Shown here piece after piece: positions 7,160 through 13,643 of a stretch of DNA of 14,895 nt. The stretch spans positions 1 to 14,895 of the forward strand of contig QHTW01000043.1 of assembly GCA_003220955.1 (NCBI GenBank). Reading direction: 5' to 3'. The notes below the pieces were generated by a model, which did no database searches, was not told where the DNA came from, and saw only the letters and a program-made list of their open reading frames with translations. Position 1 is the stretch's first letter, and the number at the start of each line of letters is the position of its first letter. The translations under genes and the position numbers were made by a program. The stretch comes from Gemmatimonadota bacterium (GTDB taxonomy: Bacteria > Gemmatimonadota > Gemmatimonadetes > Gemmatimonadales > GWC2-71-9).

Positions 7160-9460
7160 TCAGGCCACGTTGGCACACACCGCGAAGAACCGCACGGTGT
7201 GCGCGACACCGTCGAGATTCTTCATCGAGACCAGCCAGACGTTTGTGGCGTTGTTGGTCCCGGTGAGGCCGGGAGTGGATTCTTGCAGGCGAGTGTTGAA
7301 GTCCGCCGTTCCCTCCCCGACCACCTGTGCCCCACCACCCAGGATGACTTTGCCCGCCGGGCACGGGACGGCATCGCGATTGAATCCGCCGCCAGCGGCA
7401 AGGGAGGTGATGGCGCCGGTCACGACTTCATAGCCTTGCGGCGGCGGTGCGCACACCGCAAAGATGCGAACGGTGTGCGGCACCTGGTCCTGATTTCGGA
7501 CGGACGCGAGCCAGACGTTCGTATTGAAGTTAACGATGCCTGGAGCGGATTCTTGCAGCCGGGTGTTGAAATCAGCGACGCCTTCGCCCGCAACCTGCGC
7601 TCCGCCGCCCAGCACCACCTTCCCCGCGGGACAATTGGCGGTCTGGCGCGCGAAGCTCCCGGCGGAGATGATGACGTCGGTCGTCGCCAGTTGGTACCCG
7701 ACCGGTGCGCCGGCGCACGTCGCGAAGAACTCGACGGAGTGCGGATTCGCACTCTCGTTGTGGATTGCCACCAGCCAGACATTCGTCGCTGCACCCACGA
7801 TCCCCGGCGCGGATTCTTGCAACCGGGTGTTGAAATCGGCCGTGCCTTCCGCGATCACCTGGGTGCCACCGCCGAGAATGACATTGCCGGCCGAGCACGT
7901 CGCAACGTCGCGCACGAAACCGGTGGTCGCGGCCAATGCGAACGGGCCGCTGGTTGCGACTTGGTAGCCGGCGAGCGGGACCACGACTCCCGTGGCCGTG
8001 AGACTGACCGGACTGTTCGTGACGTGACTGGTTGCGGCTTGCAGCGTGTTCACGCCGGCCCCAAGCCGCCACGTCACGGTCGCGTTTCCCGCGCCGTCGG
8101 TCGTGGCCGCACAGGCATTGCCCTCACTGCACGTGCCGGTGCTGACGCTTCCACCACCGCCGGTGACGGTGAACGTCACGGACTGTCCCACGACCGGCGA
8201 CGTAGTAGCATGGTGATTGTTCTGAACCTGTACCGAGGCTTGCACCGTCGAGCCGGCAGGAGCGGTCGCGCCATCGCCCGCGGTCACGGTCATTGAGGCG
8301 AACCGGGCGTAACCGAAGACGCTGAAACCGTCGGTGCTGCCGCCCGCGCCCAGGTCGACGGCATGGAGCGCGGCGGGCTGAATGGCACGGGCGATCGTCT
8401 GCGTCATCGTCTGCCAGCCTGCCTTGGCAATGTCGCCCAGGCGCCCGGAGCGGAACGCCGCGCCGATCGTCTGAGTCGTCGGACCGAAACCGGCACAATG
8501 GATGAACGGCGCGGGCACTTCTGCGAGCCGCGTCAAGAGTCCGGTCGCTTGTCCGCCGACTTCCTCTTGGCGTGCCAGCTCGAAGGGGGGACCTTCCCCG
8601 CCGATATCAGCAGGGATTTGGAAACAGACGCCGGCGATTACGTTTTTCGCGAACGGCAAACCGCCCTCGATCTGATGCAAATCGGGGTCGGTGCGGAACC
8701 GATAACAACCTTCCATCTGTTCGAGCCCGCTGCTGAGGCAGTTGGCGCCCACTCGTTCGATGATCACAACGACTTGATCGATCCCCAGATTGGGATTGAG
8801 AAACCCGTTCGTGAAGCGGGCTCCGGCGAACCCCGTGTTGGTGGTGACGTCGAGGGTGCCGCTCGGAATGACATTCGGCACGACTTGCTCCACAAAGTCA
8901 TTCGAATTGGTCGACCCGAACGCCCCTTGCTGGATCCGCACCTTGATCGGCAGCGTCCGGCCATCCGTGAAGATGAACACGTCGCCCGTCTTCGGGTTCT
9001 TCATCCCACCGACGACCGGGTCGATGTCGAGAAAGCCCAGTGCGGTCCCCCGCGCTGCACCACGCACCGTGATCCGATAGAACGCGGTCGCATCGAGCTG
9101 TGAAGCCTGCGTGTCCCAGTTGAGCTGATACAGCTGGTTAGTGGCGTCGAGCGCCATGCTCGCGGGGCCGAATACGAGCGGTCCGCAACTCGTCGACGGG
9201 TCGAGTAGGGGATTCCCTGCGAGCCGGCACACCTCGACGACGGGCGCGAGCTTCGCGTTGAACGTGCCGGGATTGAAGTTCGGCGAGCCTACTGGATTCG
9301 GAACGAGCGGCGGGAGAAAGAAAAAGTTTGGGTTACCGGCGTGGTTGCCATCCTGAATTGCTGCGTCGAGAGCGGGTGCTTTTGGTTGTACGGTGTTGTC
9401 TCTACACCCTGCGAGAATGATGGCGACGGCGACAGCGGCAAAGCATGTGATCTGCCTCAT
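7160..9460 (-). CDS. Paralogous surface lipoprotein B, with Ig-like domain and three 90-residue repeats
   Basis: The protein has 766 residues from the ATG at 9460-9458, which has AGGAG 6 nt upstream. It begins MRQITCFAAVAVAIILAGCR, a lipoprotein signal with lipobox LAGC and the lipidated Cys at residue 19. Residues to about 385 match lipoprotein A (DGNHAGNPNFFFLPPL, RTLPIKVRI, VVVIIERVG, CYRFRTDPD, AEVPAPFIHC, LGAGGSTDGFSVF). Residues of about 386-497 form an Ig-like domain of Big-1 type (FASMTVTAGDGATAPAGSTV, QSVTFTVTGGGGSVS, TTDGAGNATVTWRLGAGVNT). Residues 498-766 are three tandem repeats described separately. The modular build implies an outer-surface or periplasmic protein that displays repeats, perhaps for adhesion or binding. 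No enzymatic motif is visible. A longer ATG frame to 9502 exists, but the ribosome site and signal peptide decide for 9460. Confidence 0.85.
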   Translation of the reverse strand: MRQITCFAAVAVAIILAGCRDNTVQPKAPALDAAIQDGNHAGNPNFFFLPPLVPNPVGSPNFNPGTFNAKLAPVVEVCRLAGNPLLDPSTSCGPLVFGPASMALDATNQLYQLNWDTQASQLDATAFYRITVRGAARGTALGFLDIDPVVGGMKNPKTGDVFIFTDGRTLPIKVRIQQGAFGSTNSNDFVEQVVPNVIPSGTLDVTTNTGFAGARFTNGFLNPNLGIDQVVVIIERVGANCLSSGLEQMEGCYRFRTDPDLHQIEGGLPFAKNVIAGVCFQIPADIGGEGPPFELARQEEVGGQATGLLTRLAEVPAPFIHCAGFGPTTQTIGAAFRSGRLGDIAKAGWQTMTQTIARAIQPAALHAVDLGAGGSTDGFSVFGYARFASMTVTAGDGATAPAGSTVQASVQVQNNHHATTSPVVGQSVTFTVTGGGGSVSTGTCSEGNACAATTDGAGNATVTWRLGAGVNTLQAATSHVTNSPVSLTATGVVVPLAGYQVATSGPFALAATTGFVRDVATCSAGNVILGGGTQVIAEGTADFNTRLQESAPGIVGAATNVWLVAIHNESANPHSVEFFATCAGAPVGYQLATTDVIISAGSFARQTANCPAGKVVLGGGAQVAGEGVADFNTRLQESAPGIVNFNTNVWLASVRNQDQVPHTVRIFAVCAPPPQGYEVVTGAITSLAAGGGFNRDAVPCPAGKVILGGGAQVVGEGTADFNTRLQESTPGLTGTNNATNVWLVSMKNLDGVAHTVRFFAVCANVA
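7163..7969 (-). repeat. Three tandem 88-91-residue protein repeats with two conserved cysteines
   Basis: In coding order the units are 7969-7700 (90 residues), 7699-7436 (88) and 7435-7163 (91, to the stop). Each begins GY(Q/E) and has a C-(S/P)-A-G-(N/K)-V-(I/V)-LGGG block near residue 25, an identical ADFNTRLQES core, NVWL, then H(S/T)V and F(F/A)-x-CA at the end. The two Cys per unit probably pair. DNA copies differ mostly at synonymous or variable positions, so the duplication is old and selected. Similar CPAG-VLGGG segments occur in secreted proteins of other GC-rich bacteria; no function is known to me. Confidence 0.9.
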
Positions 9461-9466
9461 GGGGCG

Positions 9467-9471
9467 CTCCT
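9467..9471 (-). promoter_or_regulatory. Shine-Dalgarno site of lipoprotein B
   Basis: AGGAG on the minus strand lies 6 nt before the ATG at 9460-9458. It is one of the few strong ribosome sites in this window, and it fixes the start of this gene against the longer frame to 9502. Confidence 0.75.
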
Positions 9472-9502
9472 GTGCGACACATTGACCCGCGATGTGTGGC
9501 AC
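9472..9502 (-). promoter_or_regulatory. Leader hairpin directly before the ribosome site of lipoprotein B
   Basis: Arms 9472-9482 and 9492-9502 (GTGCGACACAT against ATGTGTGGCAC) pair over 11 positions with a single mismatch around a 9-nt loop. The element ends exactly at the AGGAG site. If transcribed it would form a hairpin abutting the ribosome site. It could also be a DNA operator. Which one cannot be told without the transcription start. Confidence 0.45.
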
Positions 9503-9590
9503 GTCTAGGGGCGCGCCAGCGACGACGGGCGACGGACCAGCGGAACGCCCTAAAACTCTCCAAGGGTTTTTCCGAGCGCCAGACCTGGCA

Positions 9591-9610
9591 CTGTAGCAGA
9601 TCTGTTACAG
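9591..9610. promoter_or_regulatory. 20-bp near-perfect palindrome, possible operator
   Basis: CTGTAGCAGATCTGTTACAG has dyad symmetry in 9 of 10 base pairs per half (one symmetric mismatch pair). It lies 10 nt beyond the stop of the receptor kinase gene and 131 nt before the start of lipoprotein B. With no loop it is a poor terminator, so a dimeric regulator site for lipoprotein B is more likely. The remaining gap (9461-9620) shows no convincing -10/-35 pair. Confidence 0.4.
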
Positions 9611-9620
9611 CTCACGCGAC

Positions 9621-12125
9621 TTAGCGTGCGCCGATAAGCGCCTTGAAGCGGGGATCGTCCTGAATGGGGCGCCACCACCAATGGACGCTCTTGCGGAAAC
9701 CCTCGCGATGCTTGGGGTTGGCGATGAGGTACTCGCCCAGCAGGCGCAGCGCTTCCTCCTTGTCCCCCAGCATGACCCGCCCGACCGCCTCGTAGCCGAG
9801 CAGCTCCTTCTGCGGGTCGACGTCCGCATTTCCCTTGGCGCGCTCGAGAACGTGCCGGGCGCTGTCGGGGAGTCCAGCGCGAGTCAGCACCCAGCCGACG
9901 AAGATCTGTTCCAACGACTGCGTGAACGGGCGGCCGCGTTCGGGGGAAAGGCGCACCGCGTCGCCCGCGAGACGCCACGCGCGGTCCACATCGGGATCTG
10001 TGGCTTTGGTGCTCATGAGCATCAGCTGGCACTGCGCGAACTGCGGGTTGTTGGGGAACCGACGCCGCCCTTTGTCACACCAGTCCGCTGCGGGCTCAAA
10101 CAGCTCCAGATCGTAGGATGTGACAAACAGGCGATACAGGATAGCGTCGGCGGAGGCGAGGTAGGCGTCCGCCTGATACGCGCTTTGGGCGGCGCGATTC
10201 GCCTCAACCAGATCCCTCCGCTGGTAATAGTAGAGGTACGAAAGCGTATTCCACGCGCCCACTTGCCGCGGATTGATTCGGGTGGCGGCCTCGAGATCCG
10301 TTTGGGCCGCGGCGAGCAGCTTGTCCGCAGCGGCGGCATCGGGCTCCAGTCCCCGGGAGAATCGATAGAAGCGAATCGTCCCGCGCATCTCGAGCGCGTC
10401 CGGGTTCTGTGGCTCGGCGCGCAACGCACGTTCCGCGTGCCCCAAGCCGATCGTGAGCCACTTGTCCTGCTCGCGTGGGACTTGCTCGAGCCGGGACCGC
10501 AAGTAGGCAACCCGCGCTCGCAGCACGATCGGTTGGACCCACGACTGGTCGGCCTGCTCCGCCTGCGCCAGCAGCGAGTCCGCGCGCGTGTACAGCGTCG
10601 CGGCGCCGGCGGGATTGGCCACGGCGGCCGCGACCGCGTTCTTCTGGGAGTTCTGCGCCTGTTGCACGAGCGACCACGCCTCCACGCTCTTTGTCTCGGA
10701 CCGTTCTTCGCGCAGCCGGACTTCGACGCCGAGACGCTCTCGCAGCAACACTGCCGCCTGGCTGACCAGGGAGTCACGCATCGCCAGGGGCGCGCCGATC
10801 GGGAGCTCGAAGCTCTGGCGTCGCCCGACGTCCGCGCCACTCGCACCATCGACCAGCCGAATCGTCACGCGCGCGCGGGTGCCCCCGCCCACCGGCTCGA
10901 CTTCCCCTTCCACCAGCGTGCCGGCCTCGAGCGCGCGCGCAATCGAGTCGCGCGGCACGTCGCGCCCGCGGAACGGCGCGACGCCGTTTCGCGAGATGAC
11001 ATCCAGAGCGCGAATCGCGCTCAACTGGTCGATCAGTGCTTCGGTGAACCCGTCGGTGAGATACCGCAGCGAGCTGTCCCGACTTTCGTCGCTAAAGTAC
11101 AGCACGGCGACACGATTCAGCGCGAGCGCTCCGGCACCGGCACCGCTGCCGCGGTGACGGCCGAACAGCAGCCACGCGCCGGCGATCAACGCAATCGCCC
11201 CAAGGCCGATTCCCGCGGTGCGGGGGCTCCGCCAGGCCAACTGTCTCCGCGTGTGCCGGCGTGCGGCGGTGACGCGCGAGACCGTGCCGGTACTCGCCGC
11301 GGTCAACGCCTTCGCGAATTCGCCCGACGTCTGATAGCGGTCGGCGGGGACCTTCTCGAGCGCGCGCTCGATCACGACTTCGAGATCGTCCGGAATCGCA
11401 TCGCGCACGATTTTCAGTCGCGGCACCGCATCGAGCGAATGACGCGCCATGATCGCCTGCGCCGTGGGTCCGGTGAACGGCGGCTGGCCGGCCAGCGTCT
11501 CGTAGAGCACACACGCGAGACTGTAGATGTCACTGCGCCGATCGACCTGCCCCGATCCCGATGCCTGCTCGGGCGGCATGTACGCCGGCGTGCCGATGGC
11601 CAAACCGGTCTGCGTGAGCTTGTCGCCGCCGGCCGCGCTGACGGCACGCGCGATGCCGAAGTCCGCGACGATCGCGTGCCCGCCCGACAGCATGATGTTC
11701 TCCGGCTTGATGTCGCGGTGCACCACGTCGTGCTCGTGCGCGTACGCGAGCGCCTCGGCGACCTCGCGCGCGATCTGCAGCGCATCGTCCACCGGCAGCT
11801 GCGGCTCGCGGTCCAGCCGGTCCCGGAGGGATTCGCCTTCGACGAACGGCATGACGTAATAGAGCGTCCCACCCGCGTCGCCCGAGTCGTAGACCGGCAA
11901 GATGTTGGGATGCTGCAGGCGCGCCGCGAGCTTGATCTCCCGCAGAAACCGCTCGCGCCCCAGCGCGATGGCGATTTCGGGCCGTAACGTCTTCAGCGCA
12001 ACAAAGCGCTCGTGCCGCGTGTCGCGTGCGAGATATACCAGCGCCATACCGCCACGGCCCAGCTCGCGATCGATGATGTAGTGTGGCGGGAGCGCGGCGT
12101 TCAGTTCTGCAAACGGATCAGTCAC
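9621..12125 (-). CDS. Transmembrane Ser/Thr protein kinase with TolB/FlgO-like and TPR-like extracytoplasmic region
   Basis: The protein has 834 residues from a GTG at 12125-12123. Residues of about 16-275 are a complete kinase domain: G-loop GRGGMA (23-28), Lys45 in VALK, HRDIKPEN (136-143), DFG (155-157), YMPPEQ (182-187) and SDIYSLACVLYETLAGQPPF. A basic stretch (TAARRHTRRQ, 286-295) precedes one membrane span (about 305-322). The outside part starts with a TolB/FlgO-like domain (LNRVAVLYFSDESRDSSLRY, FTEALIDQLSAIRALDVISR, TLVEGEVEPVGGG, TIRLVDGASGADV; about 337-465). Helical repeats of TPR type follow to the C-terminus (for example GHAERALRAEPQNPDALEMR, DLEAATRINPRQVGAWNTLS). By analogy it senses an outside signal and phosphorylates cytoplasmic proteins. 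The start has no visible Shine-Dalgarno site, lies 4 nt after the upstream stop, and is probably translated by coupling. Confidence 0.95.
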   Translation of the reverse strand: MTDPFAELNAALPPHYIIDRELGRGGMALVYLARDTRHERFVALKTLRPEIAIALGRERFLREIKLAARLQHPNILPVYDSGDAGGTLYYVMPFVEGESLRDRLDREPQLPVDDALQIAREVAEALAYAHEHDVVHRDIKPENIMLSGGHAIVADFGIARAVSAAGGDKLTQTGLAIGTPAYMPPEQASGSGQVDRRSDIYSLACVLYETLAGQPPFTGPTAQAIMARHSLDAVPRLKIVRDAIPDDLEVVIERALEKVPADRYQTSGEFAKALTAASTGTVSRVTAARRHTRRQLAWRSPRTAGIGLGAIALIAGAWLLFGRHRGSGAGAGALALNRVAVLYFSDESRDSSLRYLTDGFTEALIDQLSAIRALDVISRNGVAPFRGRDVPRDSIARALEAGTLVEGEVEPVGGGTRARVTIRLVDGASGADVGRRQSFELPIGAPLAMRDSLVSQAAVLLRERLGVEVRLREERSETKSVEAWSLVQQAQNSQKNAVAAAVANPAGAATLYTRADSLLAQAEQADQSWVQPIVLRARVAYLRSRLEQVPREQDKWLTIGLGHAERALRAEPQNPDALEMRGTIRFYRFSRGLEPDAAAADKLLAAAQTDLEAATRINPRQVGAWNTLSYLYYYQRRDLVEANRAAQSAYQADAYLASADAILYRLFVTSYDLELFEPAADWCDKGRRRFPNNPQFAQCQLMLMSTKATDPDVDRAWRLAGDAVRLSPERGRPFTQSLEQIFVGWVLTRAGLPDSARHVLERAKGNADVDPQKELLGYEAVGRVMLGDKEEALRLLGEYLIANPKHREGFRKSVHWWWRPIQDDPRFKALIGAR

Positions 12126-12129
12126 GTGG

Positions 12130-12624
12130 TTAACGATAGTTCTGTCGAACGTGCTGGGCGAGCGCGCTGGCGAGGTCCGGGAGTCGCTGGCGAGGCCAGG
12201 GGGCGTTCATGACCGAAAGCACCCGCCCCGTCCCAGCATCGATAACCATCATCCGCACGAGCACCGTATCGTTCCGGCTCGCGGACGGGTCCAGGCGTCC
12301 GTAGACCGCGATCCCCGCGCTGGTGTGGCGCGCCAGATCGAGGGCCGCGATTTCCGGTTGCTTCTGACCGCGCCAGCGCTCGCGAACCACGTCCTGCGAA
12401 ACCGCCGTGAGCGGCGGCGTGCTGTCGAGCCGGGCGGTGAGATCGTGCGCGAGGCGAACGCGCCACTGCTCGAGGCCGGGGACGAAGATGTCGAACGGCG
12501 CAACGGCAACCAGCGTCGGCTGGGGCGCATGGGCGCGGACGTAATGCACGAAGCTCACGGCGCCGGCGATCGTCAACATCAGGACGAGCGATGACAGCCC
12601 GATCAGCCAGCGCTTTGAGGTCAT
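12130..12624 (-). CDS. Small membrane-anchored TolB/FlgO-like domain protein
   Basis: The protein has 164 residues from the ATG at 12624-12622. A longer frame reaches 12786, but its extra 54 residues are low in hydrophobic order and would cover the divergent promoter region. Residues of about 5-28 (RWLIGLSSLVLMLTIAGAVS) form one membrane span or uncleaved signal anchor. The rest (TLVAVAPFDIFVPGLEQWRV, LTARLDSTPPLTAVSQDVV, HTSAGIAVYGRLDPS, VRMMVIDAGTGRVLSV) has the strand and helix order of the TolB N-terminal/FlgO-like fold also present in the kinase encoded next. Without a kinase or TPR part it may act as a partner or ligand-binding accessory of that kinase on the outer side of the membrane; this is an inference. 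Its stop is 4 nt before the kinase start, so the two form an operon. Confidence 0.8.
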   Translation of the reverse strand: MTSKRWLIGLSSLVLMLTIAGAVSFVHYVRAHAPQPTLVAVAPFDIFVPGLEQWRVRLAHDLTARLDSTPPLTAVSQDVVRERWRGQKQPEIAALDLARHTSAGIAVYGRLDPSASRNDTVLVRMMVIDAGTGRVLSVMNAPWPRQRLPDLASALAQHVRQNYR

Positions 12625-12668
12625 TGAGCACGAGAATGAGCTACCCACACTTGATCCGCAACCGCGAC

Positions 12669-12694
12669 TTTTTTGCACTGCGCTGTGCGAAAAA
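12669..12694. promoter_or_regulatory. Hairpin or palindrome in the divergent intergenic region
   Basis: TTTTTTGCAC (12669-12678) and GTGCGAAAAA (12685-12694) pair over 10 positions with one G-T wobble, around a 6-nt loop. The element sits in the middle of the 145-bp gap between the TolB-like gene (-) and the AraC-family gene (+). It is not at the end of any gene, so it is more likely a regulator site or part of the promoters than a terminator. A TAATAG box at 12735-12740 is a weak -10 candidate for the rightward gene. Confidence 0.4.
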
Positions 12695-12769
12695 TCACCG
12701 CAGACGGTATGACGTGCGCCAGCGCGGCGGTGACTAATAGTTGAAAGACGGCGGTTACCGTGATCGCGC

Positions 12770-13639
12770 ATGGTGACCGTCTGCACGGTTCTCCCTCCCC
12801 CGGAACGGCCCCGGATCGACGCGGCGGGCGACGGCTGCTTCGATACGCTGCACGCCGATTCGCTGCGCGAGGCGCTCTACGTCGCGCGGCGCCGCCGGGT
12901 CGATGCCATGGTCATCTCGGTGCACCGCTGCCACGGGGAGGCGCTGCCTGGCGTCGCGCGGTTCGTGCGCGAATTCCCCGCCATCCCGGCTGTCGCGCTC
13001 GTGTCGCGGCACGATCGCGAGGCCACCGAAACACTGCTGCGGCTCGGCGCCACGGGCGTGCGCAGCGCGGTGGATTGCACCGAGCCCGATGGCTGGCGCC
13101 GGCTGCGCGACATCGTCGGACATCCCGCCTCGCCGGTCGCCGGGCGCATACTCGCACGGCTGATCCCGGCTCTCGGCGATCCGTCTCCGCCGGAGGAAAC
13201 GCGGCTGTTCTTCGAAGCGGTCGCACGCCTGGCGCCGGCGCTCAGCACGGTGCGCGGCCTCGCGCGGCATCTCCGCGTCCGGCCCAGCACGCTGATGTCC
13301 CGATTTCATCGCGCCGGCATTCCGTCGCCCAAGAGTTATCTCGCCGGGATGCGCCTGCTCCACGCGTCATTCCTGTTTCAAAACCCGGGTCTGTCGGTCT
13401 CGGACGTGGCATACCGCATGGACTATTCGTCGCCGCAAAGCTTCGGCCGGCACCTGCGCACGGTTCTGGGTGTCACGGCTGGTGAATTTCGCCGCCGATT
13501 TCCATTTGATGTGGCGCTAGCGCGCTACATCGATCTGTTGATCATCCCGTACCGGGAGGCCCTGCGTGCGTTTCACCCCTTCAACGCGGGGTCGTGGGAC
13601 CAAGGCCCGAGCGCCGTAGCGGTCTCCCGGGCGGGGTGA
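12770..13639 (+). CDS. AraC-family transcriptional regulator with degenerate receiver-like N-terminus
   Basis: The protein has 289 residues from the ATG at 12770. The C-terminal half (about 160-250) carries the double helix-turn-helix of AraC regulators: LSTVRGLARHLRVRPSTLMS, RFHRAGIPSPKSYLAGMRLL, LSVSDVAYRMDYSSPQSFGR and HLRTVLGVTAGEFRRRF. The N-terminal 120 or so residues have the alternating strand-helix order of a response-regulator receiver (DAMVISV, AIPAVALVSRH, GATGVRSAV). However, the strand-3 phospho-acceptor Asp is replaced (VISVHR) and the usual Lys-Pro near strand 5 reads TEP. It therefore probably does not take a phosphoryl group in the normal way. It is divergent from the TolB-like/kinase operon and may regulate it and itself. 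No Shine-Dalgarno site is seen; the start is the first ATG that keeps the domain intact. Confidence 0.88.
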   Translation: MVTVCTVLPPPERPRIDAAGDGCFDTLHADSLREALYVARRRRVDAMVISVHRCHGEALPGVARFVREFPAIPAVALVSRHDREATETLLRLGATGVRSAVDCTEPDGWRRLRDIVGHPASPVAGRILARLIPALGDPSPPEETRLFFEAVARLAPALSTVRGLARHLRVRPSTLMSRFHRAGIPSPKSYLAGMRLLHASFLFQNPGLSVSDVAYRMDYSSPQSFGRHLRTVLGVTAGEFRRRFPFDVALARYIDLLIIPYREALRAFHPFNAGSWDQGPSAVAVSRAG

Positions 13640-13643
13640 GGCT

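Noticed and set aside
7163..7969. Repeats as a possible CRISPR array or mobile element
   Set aside because: The repeats are about 270 nt, in frame inside a coding region and diverged. There are no short identical repeats with spacers and no terminal inverted repeats.
9681..11987. 768-codon open frame on the plus strand opposite the receptor kinase
   Set aside because: It is antisense to a clearly recognised kinase/TPR gene. Its translation is rich in Arg, Ala and His without any domain, as expected for a GC-rich shadow frame.
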